Shown here: in pieces, positions 26,477 to 35,668 of the stretch
Layout of the letters: every line of letters starts with the position of its first letter
How positions within the stretch are numbered: the first letter of the stretch is position 1
Assembly: GCF_901827175.1 (NCBI RefSeq)
Contig: NZ_LR594662.1
Span: 3,906,001 to 3,970,000 of the forward strand
From: Variovorax sp. RA8
GTDB lineage: Bacteria; Pseudomonadota; Gammaproteobacteria; Burkholderiales; Burkholderiaceae_C
Reading direction: 5' to 3'
DNA length: 64,000 nt
Made by a program: the position numbers and the translations under genes
Notes under the pieces: generated by a model
Databases searched by the model: none
What the model was told of the DNA's origin: nothing
The model's input: only the letters and a program-made list of their open reading frames with translations

Positions 26477-27910
26477 TCAGACTGTCCAGTCGCCGCCGAG
26501 CGCGCGAATCAGCCCGACGGTGGACTGGTATTGCGCGGACCGCACCTGCAGCGCCTGGCGCCGGTTGCGCAGCTCGCTGCGGCGCGCATCGAGCAGGTCG
26601 AGCTGGCTGATGTAGCCGTTGCGATAGCGCGTGTCGGACAGCTGCGTGGCCCGGCTCGCCGAGGCGACCGCCTTGGCCTGCACCTGCGACTGCGCCCCGA
26701 GGATGCGCAGCGAGGAGAGCTGGTCTTCCACGTCCCTGAAGGCCGTGAGCACCTGCTCGCGGTAGCTCGCGAGCGCGCCGTCCAACTGCGCCCTGGCGCC
26801 CTGCACGCCGGCCTCGCGCCGGCCGCCGTCGAGCAGCGGCAACGACAGCAGCGCGCCGATGCCCCAAGAGCGCGCGGACCACTTGAACAGGTCGCCGATC
26901 TCCGAAGATGCATAGCCGCCGCCGCCGGTCAGCGCGATGTTGGGGAACCACGCAGCCTGCGCCACGCCGACGCGCGCCTGCGCCGCCAGCACGCCCTTCT
27001 GCGCGGCCGAGACATCGGGCCGGCGCGTGAGCACCGTGGCCGGCACGCCCGCGGGAATCGCGGGCAAGGCGGTGGCCCAGCTGCCGGGTTTCATCTCGAA
27101 GCTGGAAGCCGGCTCGCCGGTCAGTACTGCGAGCGCATGCTCGAGCTCGGCGCGGCGGCGATCCAGCGTGAGCGCCTCGGACTCGGTGGAGGCCATCTCG
27201 GTCTCGACCCGCGCCACGTCGAGCTCGGCGATGTCGCCCGCCTGGTGGCGCTGCTGCGTCAGGCGCAGCGTGTCATGGTAGGCCTCGACGGTCTCGCGCA
27301 CCAGCTGGCGCTCGTCGTCCAGCGCGCGCAGCGCCAGGTAGGTCTGCGCGGTCTCGGCCTGCACCAGCAGGCGCGTGCTCTGCAGCAGGCCGGCGCGCGA
27401 TTCGGCGTCGAGCCGGGCCGCATCGCTGGCCTTCGAGAGCCGGCCGAAGAGGTCGAGCTCGTACGAGAAGTCGAGGCCCGCGTTGATCAGCGTGGAGGGC
27501 GTGGTGCTCTGGTTGCGGTCCAGGCCGCGCTGCCGGCTCGCGCCGGCGCCGAGGCCGATCTGCGGCGAGCGGTCGGCATCGGTGCTGCGCGCCAGCGCGC
27601 GTGCCTCGGCCAGCCGTGCCGCTGCGACCTGGATGCTGTTGTTCGCGGCATCGGCGCGGGCGACCAGTGCATCGAGCACCGGGTCGTTGAAGGCGCGCCA
27701 CCACTCGCCGCGCGGCTGCGCCTCTGCGGGCGTGGCGCGGGTCCACTGGCCTTCGGCCGGCGCCGCGGCCTGCTCCTTGAACTGGGCGGGCGCCTGGAAG
27801 CTCGGCGCTTCCGGGATCGCTGTCGCGCAGCCGGCCAGCAGCAGGGCCGCCACGAGCGGCGCCAGCGCTGCGCGCCAGGGCCGGGTGAAAGTGCTTCGAT
27901 CGAGTTTCAT
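26477..27910 (-). CDS. RND efflux outer-membrane lipoprotein (NodT/OprM type)
   Basis: This is the outer-membrane channel of a tripartite RND pump. The 477-residue protein has a lipoprotein signal with lipobox LLLAGC at about residue 28. Two repeated outer-membrane-efflux domains are visible, with periodic segments NSIQVAAARLAEARA, LDFSYELDLFGRLSKASDAARL and, in the second half, RPDVSAAQKGVLAAQARVGVAQAAWFPNIALTGG. It is the last gene of the operon: membrane fusion protein, RND transporter, then this gene after a 31-nt gap. Confidence 0.92.
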   Translation of the reverse strand: MKLDRSTFTRPWRAALAPLVAALLLAGCATAIPEAPSFQAPAQFKEQAAAPAEGQWTRATPAEAQPRGEWWRAFNDPVLDALVARADAANNSIQVAAARLAEARALARSTDADRSPQIGLGAGASRQRGLDRNQSTTPSTLINAGLDFSYELDLFGRLSKASDAARLDAESRAGLLQSTRLLVQAETAQTYLALRALDDERQLVRETVEAYHDTLRLTQQRHQAGDIAELDVARVETEMASTESEALTLDRRRAELEHALAVLTGEPASSFEMKPGSWATALPAIPAGVPATVLTRRPDVSAAQKGVLAAQARVGVAQAAWFPNIALTGGGGYASSEIGDLFKWSARSWGIGALLSLPLLDGGRREAGVQGARAQLDGALASYREQVLTAFRDVEDQLSSLRILGAQSQVQAKAVASASRATQLSDTRYRNGYISQLDLLDARRSELRNRRQALQVRSAQYQSTVGLIRALGGDWTV

Positions 27911-27941
27911 GATCCGCTTTCTTGCAATGAGGCTTGCGCCA

Positions 27942-30900
27942 TCAGTCGTGCGTGTTCAAGGGCGCGGCGGGCATCGGGCGCAGGCCCGCGCCGCCGGCCG
28001 GGCCGGAGCCGCCGTCGTGGTTGCCGCCCTGCGAGCCCGCGGGATGCTCTGCCGAGACAAAGCCCTCGTCGCCCGCCAGGTGCGGCACCTCGCCGTGGAG
28101 CTTGAGCGGCCGATTGCCGGTGAGCCTGCGCAGCGCCACGTAGAACACCGGCGTCAGGAACAGGCCGAATGCGGTCACGCCGATCATTCCGGCGAACACC
28201 GCTACCCCCATGGCCGACCGCATTTCGGAGCCGGCACCGGTGGCGAGCACCAGCGGCAGCACACCCATCACGAATGCGAGCGAGGTCATCAGGATCGGGC
28301 GCAGGCGCAGCCGGCTTGCTTCCACGGCGGCCTGGAAGGGCGTGCGCCCGGCGAATTCCAGCTCGCGCGCGAACTCGACGATCAGGATCGCGTTCTTCGC
28401 CGACAACCCCACCAGCACCATGAGTCCGATCTGGGTGAACACGTTGCTGTCGCCGCCGGAGATCCACACGCCGGTCATCGCCGCCAGGATGCCCATCGGC
28501 ACGATCAGGATGATGGCCAGCGGCAGCGTGAGGCTCTCGTACTGCGCCGCCAACACCAGGAACACCAGCACGATGGCCAGCGGGAACACGATCACGGCGG
28601 AGTTGCCGGCCAGGATCTCCTGGTAGGTCAGGTCGGTCCATTCGAACTCGACGCCCTTGGGCAGGGTCTCGGCGGCGATCCGCTCGATGGCGTCCTGCGC
28701 CTCGCCGGAGGAATAGCCGGGCGCCGGGCCACCGTTGATGTCGGCCGTGAGATAGCCGTTGTAGCGCATCGCGCGCTCCGGCCCGAAGCTGGAGTTCACC
28801 TTCATCAGCGCAGACAGCGGCACCATCTCGCCGGAGGTGGAGCGCACCTTCAGCAGGCCCACGTCCTCCGGCCGTGCGCGGTGCGGCGCATCCGCCTGCA
28901 CCCGCACGCTGTAGGTGCGGCCGAACTTGTTGAAGTCGTTCGCGTACAAGCTGCCCAGGTAGATCTGCATGGTGTCGAAGATGTCCTGCACCGGCACGCC
29001 GAGCTGACGCGCCTTGGTGCGGTCGATATCCGCATAGAGCTGCGGCACATTGACCTGCCAGCTGGTGAACATGCCGGTGAGCTCCGGCGCCTGCATCGCC
29101 TTGCCCATGAAGGCCTTCACTGCCGCGTCCATGCCCTCGTAGCCGACCGAACCCCGGTCTTCCAGCTGGAGCTTGAAGCCACCGGTAGTGCCCAGGCCTT
29201 CCACCGGCGGAGGCGGGAACATGACGATGAAGGCGTCCTGGATCTTGGAGAACTCCGCATTGAGCTGCTGTGCCACCGCGCCCCCGCTCTGGTCGGCACG
29301 CTTGCGCTCGTCGAAAGGCTTGAGCATGGCAAAGGCGATGCCGGAGTTCGAGCTGTTGGTAAAGCCGTTGATCGACAGGCCCGGGAAGGACAGCGTGCCT
29401 TCGATGTTCGGGTTCTTCGCCATGATCTCGCCCATGCGGCGGATCACCTCGTCCGTGCGGTCCAGCGTGGCGCCGTCGGGCAGTTGGGCAAAGCCGATCA
29501 GGTATTGCTTGTCCTGGCCCGGCACGAAGCCGTTGGGCACGGCCTTGAACAGACCGAAGGTCAGTCCGATCAGCGCCAGGTAGAGCGCCATCATCAGCGC
29601 CTTGCGCGACAGGACCCGTCGCACGCCGCCGCTGTAGGCTTCCGAGCCGCGATGGAAGAACCGGTTGAAGCCACGGAAGAGCCAGCCGAAGGCGCGGTCC
29701 ATGCCGCGGGTCAGCGCGTCCTTGGGCGCATCGTGGCCCTTGAGCAGCAGCGCCGCGAGTGCCGGCGACAGCGTCAGCGAATTGATGGCCGAGATCACGG
29801 TGGAGATCGCGATGGTCACCGCGAACTGCCGATAGAACTGGCCGGTGAGCCCGCTGATGAAGGCCAGCGGAACGAACACCGCCACCAAGGTCAGCGCGAT
29901 CGCGATGATGGGCCCCGAGACCTCCCGCATCGCACGGTAGGTGGCGTCGCGCGGCGACAGGCCCGCCTCGATGTTGCGCTCCACGTTCTCGACCACCACG
30001 ATGGCGTCGTCCACCACGATGCCGATGGCCAGCACCAGCCCGAAAAGCGTCAACGCATTGATCGAGAAGCCCAGCAGGTGCAGCACCGCGAAGGTACCGA
30101 TCACTGACACCGGCACCGCCAGCAGCGGAATGATGGAGGCACGCCAGGTCTGCAGGAACAGGATGACCACCAGCACGACCAGCGCGATGGCTTCGAGCAG
30201 CGTGTGCACCACCGAATCGATGGAGGCGCGCACGAACTGCGTCGGGTCATAGGCGATGCGGTACTCCAGCCCTTCGGGCATGAACTTCGCCAACTCGTCC
30301 ATCGTCTTGCGCACGTCGGCGGAGATCTGCAGCGAGTTGGAGCCCGGCGACTGGAACACACCGATGCCCACGGCCTGCTGGTTGTCCAGCAGCGAACGCA
30401 GCGCGTACTCCGAGGCGCCGAGCTCGATGCGGCCGATGTCGCGCAGCCGTGTCACGGCGCCTTCCGCGCTGGTCTTGACGATGATGTCGCCGAACTCCTC
30501 TTCGCTCTGCAGGCGGCCCTGCGCATTGATCGACAGCTGCGTGTCCACGCCCGGCAGCCCCGGCGAAGCGCCCACCACGCCGGCAGCGGCCTGGATGTTC
30601 TGGCCGCGAATGGCCGCCACCACGTCGCTGGCCGACAGGCCGCGCTGCGCCACCTTCTGCGGGTCCAGCCAGACGCGCATGGCGTACTCGCCGCCGCCCC
30701 AGGCCTGCACCTGGCCGACGCCGTCGATGCGCGCCAGCCGGTCCTTGACGTTGAGCACCGCGTAGTTGCGCAGGTAGTTCATGTCGTAGCGCCCGTTGGG
30801 CGATACCAGGTGAACCACCATCGTGATGTTGGGCGAGCTCTTGACGGTGGTGATTCCCAGCCGCCGCACTTCCTCGGGCAGGCGCGGCTCGGCCTGCGAG

Positions 30901-31238
30901 ACGCGGTTCTGCACCATCTGCTGTGCCTTGTCGGGATCGGTGCCGAGCTTGAAGGTGACGGTGAGCGTCATCACGCCGTCCGTGGTCGCCTGGCTGCCCA
31001 TGTAGAGCATGTCCTCGACGCCGTTGATCTGCTCCTCGAGCGGCGTCGCCACCGTCTCGGCGATCACCTTCGGATTGGCGCCCGGATACTGGGCGCGCAC
31101 CACCACTGAAGGCGGTGCGACTTCGGGGTATTCCGAGATCGGCAGCCCGCGCAAGGCGATCAGGCCCGCGATCAGCATCAGCAGCGAGAGCACGCCCGCG
31201 AAGATCGGCCGATCGATGAAGAATTTCGATAGATTCAT
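27942..31238 (-). CDS. RND multidrug efflux transporter, HAE1 (AcrB/MexF) family
   Basis: This is an inner-membrane proton-driven pump of 1098 residues, slightly longer than AcrB. It begins MNLSKFFIDRPIFAGVLSLLM, as in the MexF/BepE branch. Also visible are GLPISEYPEVAPPSVVV, the proton-relay double Asp in TM4 (GLVLAIGIVVDDAIVVVENVERN near residue 400), FVPLAFISGLTGQFYRQF, and the second-half copy GLSAKNAILIVEFARE. The C-terminus carries an extra Gly/Pro-rich tail (about the last 40 residues). Substrates cannot be read from sequence. It sits 28 nt downstream of the membrane fusion protein gene. Confidence 0.95.
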   Translation of the reverse strand: MNLSKFFIDRPIFAGVLSLLMLIAGLIALRGLPISEYPEVAPPSVVVRAQYPGANPKVIAETVATPLEEQINGVEDMLYMGSQATTDGVMTLTVTFKLGTDPDKAQQMVQNRVSQAEPRLPEEVRRLGITTVKSSPNITMVVHLVSPNGRYDMNYLRNYAVLNVKDRLARIDGVGQVQAWGGGEYAMRVWLDPQKVAQRGLSASDVVAAIRGQNIQAAAGVVGASPGLPGVDTQLSINAQGRLQSEEEFGDIIVKTSAEGAVTRLRDIGRIELGASEYALRSLLDNQQAVGIGVFQSPGSNSLQISADVRKTMDELAKFMPEGLEYRIAYDPTQFVRASIDSVVHTLLEAIALVVLVVILFLQTWRASIIPLLAVPVSVIGTFAVLHLLGFSINALTLFGLVLAIGIVVDDAIVVVENVERNIEAGLSPRDATYRAMREVSGPIIAIALTLVAVFVPLAFISGLTGQFYRQFAVTIAISTVISAINSLTLSPALAALLLKGHDAPKDALTRGMDRAFGWLFRGFNRFFHRGSEAYSGGVRRVLSRKALMMALYLALIGLTFGLFKAVPNGFVPGQDKQYLIGFAQLPDGATLDRTDEVIRRMGEIMAKNPNIEGTLSFPGLSINGFTNSSNSGIAFAMLKPFDERKRADQSGGAVAQQLNAEFSKIQDAFIVMFPPPPVEGLGTTGGFKLQLEDRGSVGYEGMDAAVKAFMGKAMQAPELTGMFTSWQVNVPQLYADIDRTKARQLGVPVQDIFDTMQIYLGSLYANDFNKFGRTYSVRVQADAPHRARPEDVGLLKVRSTSGEMVPLSALMKVNSSFGPERAMRYNGYLTADINGGPAPGYSSGEAQDAIERIAAETLPKGVEFEWTDLTYQEILAGNSAVIVFPLAIVLVFLVLAAQYESLTLPLAIILIVPMGILAAMTGVWISGGDSNVFTQIGLMVLVGLSAKNAILIVEFARELEFAGRTPFQAAVEASRLRLRPILMTSLAFVMGVLPLVLATGAGSEMRSAMGVAVFAGMIGVTAFGLFLTPVFYVALRRLTGNRPLKLHGEVPHLAGDEGFVSAEHPAGSQGGNHDGGSGPAGGAGLRPMPAAPLNTHD

Positions 31239-31266
31239 GGTGTTGTTTCCCTCGGGGATGCCGGCT

Positions 31267-32523
31267 TCACTCGGGCACTCGGGACTTGGCGGCGCTGGCC
31301 ACGCGCTGCGTTTGCGCGTCGGCCTTGGCGTCCATGGTCACCGTCTGCGGGGCCACCAGGGCGCCCGGACGGATGTGCTGCAGGCCGTTGACGACCACGC
31401 GCTCGCCGGCCTTCAGCCCCTTGGTCACGACACGCAGTCCGTCGACCGAAGCGCCCAGCGCGACCTCGCGCCACTCGGCCTTGTTGTCCTCGCCCACGAC
31501 CATCACGAACTTCTTGTTCTGGTCGGTGCCGACGGCGCGCTCGCTCACCAGCAGCGCCGTGTCGTTGCGGGCCTGGCCCATGCGGATGCGGGCGAACTGG
31601 CCGGGGATCAGCGTGCCGTCCTTGTTGTCGAAGGCGGCGCGCACGCGCACCGTCCCGCTCCTGGCGTCGACTTGGTTGTCGATCAACTGCAGGCGGCCCT
31701 CGTAAGGCGTGCCTTCCAGGCCGGCGGTGCCCATCTGCACCGGAATGCCGTCGAGCTTGCCGCGCGCACCGGCGCCGGGCGGCAGATCCTTCAGCGCCTT
31801 GACCACCACCTGCTCGTCCGCGTCGAAGCTCGCGTAGATCGGGCTGACCGACACCAGCGTCGTGAGTACCGGCGCGCCGGGACCGGCGGCGACCAGGTTG
31901 CCCACGGTCACTTCCAGCCTGCCGATGCGGCCGGACACCGGCGCCTTCACCTGCGTGTAGCCCAGGTTCAGCCGCGCGCTCTGCAGTTGGGCCTGCGCGG
32001 CGCGCAGGTTGGCCTCGGCCTCGCGGCCTGCGTTGACGCGCTCGTCCAGCTCGCGCTGGGCGATGGCCTTGTCGTCCCACAGGCGGCGCGCGCGTTCCTG
32101 CTCGCTGCGCGTGAAGGCCGCGCGGGCCTGGGCCGAGGCGACCTGCGCTTCTGCACGCTCGACCTCGGCTGCATAGGGCGCGGGGTCGATGGTGATCAGC
32201 AGATCGCCCTGCTTCACCAGCGCGCCCTCGCGGAAGTGCGCCGCCAGCACCGCGCCAGCGACCCGCGAACGCACGTCGACGCGCTCGACCGCTTCGAGCC
32301 GGCCGGAGAACTCGTCCCACGTGTTGACCTCGGTGGGGGCCACCACGGCCACCGACACCGGCGTGGCGCGCGGCGTGGCGACCGCGGGCGCATCGTTGGC
32401 CACGGCCTTGAAGCTGGGCAGCCCGAACAGGACCGCGGAGGCGATCGCCACCAGGGCGGTGACGCCGGTCACGGCAGGCCATAGACGGCGGCGGGCATTC
32501 GACTGCTTGTTGTTGGTTTGCAT
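31267..32523 (-). CDS. RND efflux periplasmic membrane fusion protein
   Basis: This 418-residue adaptor links the RND pump to the outer-membrane channel. It has an N-terminal anchor (LWPAVTGVTALVAIASAVLFG), the lipoyl/barrel half RLEAVERVDVRSRVAGAVLAAHFREGALVKQGDLLITID, a helical hairpin (AEVERAEAQVASAQARAAF), the second barrel half TQVKAPVSGRIGRLEVTVGNLV, and the membrane-proximal domain RVVVNGLQHIRPGALV. Start ATG 32523 has GAGGAG 7 nt upstream. It is the first gene of the RND operon. Confidence 0.93.
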   Translation of the reverse strand: MQTNNKQSNARRRLWPAVTGVTALVAIASAVLFGLPSFKAVANDAPAVATPRATPVSVAVVAPTEVNTWDEFSGRLEAVERVDVRSRVAGAVLAAHFREGALVKQGDLLITIDPAPYAAEVERAEAQVASAQARAAFTRSEQERARRLWDDKAIAQRELDERVNAGREAEANLRAAQAQLQSARLNLGYTQVKAPVSGRIGRLEVTVGNLVAAGPGAPVLTTLVSVSPIYASFDADEQVVVKALKDLPPGAGARGKLDGIPVQMGTAGLEGTPYEGRLQLIDNQVDARSGTVRVRAAFDNKDGTLIPGQFARIRMGQARNDTALLVSERAVGTDQNKKFVMVVGEDNKAEWREVALGASVDGLRVVTKGLKAGERVVVNGLQHIRPGALVAPQTVTMDAKADAQTQRVASAAKSRVPE

Positions 32524-32670
32524 GATGAAGCTCCTCGTTGAGATGACTTTGGAAAACAACCGGCCAGCCCGCTGACCGTGAGCAGCAGGAAGGCGAAATC
32601 CGGCACCACCGGCCAAGCCGGCGGACCCAGGAAGGTTCAGAAGAGGTTGACCGGCGAAGCCGGCTGGTGC

Positions 32671-33543
32671 CTAGGCCGGGGGAGGCACCGGCGGCACCGT
32701 GGAAGCGAAAAATGCGCGCAAATGCCCACCCACTGTCTCCGTGCACGCGCAATTCCCAAAGGCGGGGTCATACAACTCGTCGGGACATTTCGCGGCCGAA
32801 GGCAGCACCGCCTTGGTCACCGGAATGCCCGCTGCCTGCAGCCGCTGCGCGAAGCTCAGGGCCTCGTCGCGCATCGCATCGTCCTCGCCCACCAGCACCA
32901 ATGCAGGCGCCAGCTCGGCCAGCCTGAGCGATGAGCCGGGCACCGCGTAGGGGTGCGTGGCGTTCATCGGGCAGCTCAGGTATTCCTGCCAGCCCGAAGC
33001 CCAGCGGCAAGGGGCATCGTCGGCCGAGGCCTGGCGCAGCGACAGCGTGCCGGCACAGGGGTCCAGCATCGGGGACAGCAGGATCTGGCCGGCCAGCGGC
33101 GGATGGGCGCGGTCGCGGGCCATCAGTGCCACCGCGGCCGCCAGGTTGCCCCCTGCCTCTTCGCCCGCCAGGTACACGCGGGCACCCTTGCCTGCCAGCT
33201 TGACGCGCTGCTTGTAGAGCCACTCCAGGGCCGCGAACCCCACTTCGATGGGCTCAGGGAAGGGCTTCAGCGGATAGGCCAGCGACAGCACCACCGCGCC
33301 AGCCGCTGCCAGGAGCCGCGAGACGTTGCGGCCGCGGTCCAGGTCGCCGCACACGAAGGTGCCGCCGTGGAAATGCAGTACCAGCGGCACCGCCACACCC
33401 TTGGCCCGCTGGCCGTAGAGGCGCGCCTGAACCGGCTCGCGCTCCGGCAGCGGAATGCTGATGTCGACCTCCGTGCCCGGTGCAACGGCGACCGCCGGGG
33501 CCGGGGCGGCTTCAGCAGGACGCGGGATGGGGCGGGATGACAT
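32671..33543 (-). CDS. HSL-family alpha/beta hydrolase-like protein without Ser nucleophile
   Basis: This 290-residue protein has the hormone-sensitive-lipase fold. The oxyanion motif LVLHFHGGTFVCGD is intact near residue 55 and the acid loop appears as LVGEDDAMRDE. The nucleophile motif, GDSAGG in active enzymes, reads YLAGEEAGGNLAAAV, with Glu-Glu (codons GAA GAG) replacing Asp-Ser. No clear catalytic His loop is present; the C-terminus is Cys-rich instead (KCPDEL...GNCACTETVGGHLRAFF). It is therefore unlikely to be an ordinary esterase. It is divergent from a LysR gene and 147 nt upstream of the RND operon on the same strand. Confidence 0.8.
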   Translation of the reverse strand: MSSRPIPRPAEAAPAPAVAVAPGTEVDISIPLPEREPVQARLYGQRAKGVAVPLVLHFHGGTFVCGDLDRGRNVSRLLAAAGAVVLSLAYPLKPFPEPIEVGFAALEWLYKQRVKLAGKGARVYLAGEEAGGNLAAAVALMARDRAHPPLAGQILLSPMLDPCAGTLSLRQASADDAPCRWASGWQEYLSCPMNATHPYAVPGSSLRLAELAPALVLVGEDDAMRDEALSFAQRLQAAGIPVTKAVLPSAAKCPDELYDPAFGNCACTETVGGHLRAFFASTVPPVPPPA

Positions 33544-33678
33544 GGCACAACCTCAGTGGGTGAACGATGCGTTGAATATTAAGGGCCTCATTGACTGCGA
33601 CAACAGGTTGGTGAACCTCACTCTGTTTCCAATCGACTAACAATCCGCTAATACAGTGCATGTGAGAATCCGCCCCCG

Positions 33679-33699
33679 CCCGCAGTCGCGCGGGTTTTT
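33679..33699 (+). terminator. Hairpin plus T-run in the lysR leader
   Basis: CCCGC-AGTCGC-GCGGG is followed by TTTTT, 15 nt before the LysR start at 33714. The stem is only 5 bp but fully G/C, with a U-run directly after. It could end a short leader transcript (attenuation) or stop antisense readthrough. Chance is possible in this GC-rich DNA. Confidence 0.4.
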
Positions 33700-33713
33700 C
33701 CCTAGGAGCACCA

Positions 33714-34628
33714 ATGGACCAGGTCCAGGCCATGCGGATCTTTGTCCGCGTCGTGGAAGCCGGCACCTTCACCCGTGCCGCAGATTCGCTCGGGTTGCCG
33801 AAGGGCACGGTCACGAAGCAGATCCAGGCGCTGGAGTCCCGCCTTCATGTGAAGCTGCTGAACCGTACCACGCGGCGCGTGACCGTGACGCCGGACGGTG
33901 CCGCCTATTACGACCGCACGGCCCGCCTGCTGAACGACCTCGACGACATCGAGGCCAGCATGACCAACGCGCAGGCCAACCCCACCGGGCGGCTGCGCAT
34001 CGACGTGGGCTCGTCCACGGCGCGGCTGATCATCCTGCCGGCGCTCCACACCTTCAGCGACCGCTACCCCGACATCCAGCTCGACCTGGGGGTGAGCGAC
34101 CGGCCGGTCGACCTGATCACCGACAACGTGGACTGCGTGATCCGGGCCGGCGACCTGACCGACCAGTCGCTGGTGGCGCGGCGCATCGGCACGCTGGACT
34201 TCGTGACGGTGGCATCCGCGGCGTACGTCAAGCGCTACGGCAGGCCGGAGCACCCGTCGGACATCGAGAAGCGCCACCATGTCGTGAGCTATTTCGCGGC
34301 CGGCTCGCGCCGGATCTATCCGCATGAATTCCACAAGGACGACGAGCACATCGAGATCTCGGGGCCCTACCGCGTCTCGGTCAACGAGAGCAATGCGCAC
34401 CTGGCCGCCGTGCTGGGCGGCTTCGGGCTTTCGCAGTGCATCACCTTCATGGCCGATCCGCACATCGAGAGCGGGGAACTGGTGGAACTGCTGCCGGACT
34501 GGACCCGCGCGCCCTTGCCGGTGCATGTGGTGTATCCGCCCAACCGGCACCTGAGCGCCAAGGTGCGGGTGTTCGTGGACTGGGCGGCCGACCTGTTCGC
34601 GAAGAATCCGAAGCTGCAGCGGCGCTGA
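33714..34628 (+). CDS. LysR-family transcriptional regulator (CrgA/DmlR-like)
   Basis: This 304-residue regulator has the N-terminal HTH MDQVQAMRIFVRVVEAGTFTRAADSLGLPKGTVTKQIQALE and the effector domain GRLRIDVGSSTARLIILPAL. The 'QVQAMRIFVRV' opening and 'FGLSQCITFM' late segment are typical of the CrgA/DmlR-type group. GGAG lies 7 nt before ATG 33714. It is divergent from the HSL-like gene and RND operon, so it probably regulates efflux and/or the hydrolase-like protein. Its stop lies 26 nt from the convergent cobD stop. Confidence 0.88.
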   Translation: MDQVQAMRIFVRVVEAGTFTRAADSLGLPKGTVTKQIQALESRLHVKLLNRTTRRVTVTPDGAAYYDRTARLLNDLDDIEASMTNAQANPTGRLRIDVGSSTARLIILPALHTFSDRYPDIQLDLGVSDRPVDLITDNVDCVIRAGDLTDQSLVARRIGTLDFVTVASAAYVKRYGRPEHPSDIEKRHHVVSYFAAGSRRIYPHEFHKDDEHIEISGPYRVSVNESNAHLAAVLGGFGLSQCITFMADPHIESGELVELLPDWTRAPLPVHVVYPPNRHLSAKVRVFVDWAADLFAKNPKLQRR

Positions 34629-34654
34629 GCCCGGAAGGTGCCGTTCGCGCTTTT

Positions 34655-35668
34655 TCAGGCGCGCGCGGCTTGCCAGGCGCGAGCCAGTGCCTTCTGGCTG
34701 GCCGGCGGCAGCACGGCGAGGCGCAGGTGGCCCGGCAGGCCGAAGGAACGGGCATCGCGCAGCTGGATGCCGGCCTCGCGCAAGGCCGCGGAGCACGGCG
34801 CATACGGGACATCGGGGCGCGCGCAGAAGTAGTTCGCGACGCTGGGCAGGACGGACCAGCCCAGCGCAGTGCACAGGGCCTGCTGCCGGCGTTTCCAGTC
34901 GCGCAGGCGTTCGCGGCTGGCGGCGAGCCAGCCCTGCGTCTCGGCGAGCGTCCAGGCCTCGAGCAGCGCGACGCCGTGCGCGCCGATGGGCCAGGATGGG
35001 GCGAGGCGGCTCAACCGCTCGGCCATCCCGGCCGTCCCGGCCGCTTCCAACGGGGCGATCGCATAGGCCGCCCGGACACCCGTCAGGCTCAGGGCCTTGT
35101 TCGGCGTCCACAGCTGCCAGACGCGGTCCCGCTGCGCTGCGCCGAGTTCAAGACGGCCTTCGAGCCGCAGGGGTTCGTAGGCCAGGTCGAGCACGCAGGT
35201 GCTGGAGGCGTTCAACGCATGCACCAGTGCCGCCAGGCCCGGCTGGACTTCGCCCAGCGGGCTGGACGGATCGCAGCACCACGCAAGCGCAGTGCCTGCT
35301 GGCGATTCGGGGTCGCGCCGCACGTCGAGCCCCCACGCCTCGGCCGCATGCAGGTAGTCACCATAGGCATGCCGCGGCAGCCAGACCGTGCGGCCGCCCT
35401 GCTGCGCGACTGCGGCCGTGATGCGCGCAATGAATTCGCTGGCGCTCGCGGCGATCACGATGCGCTGGGCGGCGACGCCATGGAAGCGGCCCAGCGTCTC
35501 ACGCAGCGCGGTATGGCGCGGGTCGGGATAGCGGCTCGGATCGGCTTGCTCCAGCGCCTGCACGACCGTCGGACAGGGGCCGCAGGCATTGGCATTGGTC
35601 GAGAAATCGTGCGGCACGGCGCCGCGGGCATCGGGGCCGCCGTGCGGGGCTTCTTCGTCGGGGTTCAT
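34655..35668 (-). CDS. cobD: Threonine-phosphate decarboxylase CobD (aminopropanol arm of B12 synthesis)
   Basis: This 337-residue PLP enzyme of the histidinol-phosphate aminotransferase type decarboxylates L-threonine phosphate to (R)-1-amino-2-propanol phosphate, the nucleotide-loop linker of B12. Visible are DFSTNANACGPCPTVV at the N-terminus, RYPDPRHTALRETLG, the PLP Asp/Tyr in VLDLAYEPLRLEG, the Schiff-base Lys in LWTPNKALSLTGVRAAY, and the C-terminal Arg in PGHLRLAVLP. It is called cobC in Pseudomonas nomenclature. The ATG overlaps the cbiB stop by 4 nt. It is the last gene of the riboswitch-led operon. Confidence 0.85.
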   Translation of the reverse strand: MNPDEEAPHGGPDARGAVPHDFSTNANACGPCPTVVQALEQADPSRYPDPRHTALRETLGRFHGVAAQRIVIAASASEFIARITAAVAQQGGRTVWLPRHAYGDYLHAAEAWGLDVRRDPESPAGTALAWCCDPSSPLGEVQPGLAALVHALNASSTCVLDLAYEPLRLEGRLELGAAQRDRVWQLWTPNKALSLTGVRAAYAIAPLEAAGTAGMAERLSRLAPSWPIGAHGVALLEAWTLAETQGWLAASRERLRDWKRRQQALCTALGWSVLPSVANYFCARPDVPYAPCSAALREAGIQLRDARSFGLPGHLRLAVLPPASQKALARAWQAARA

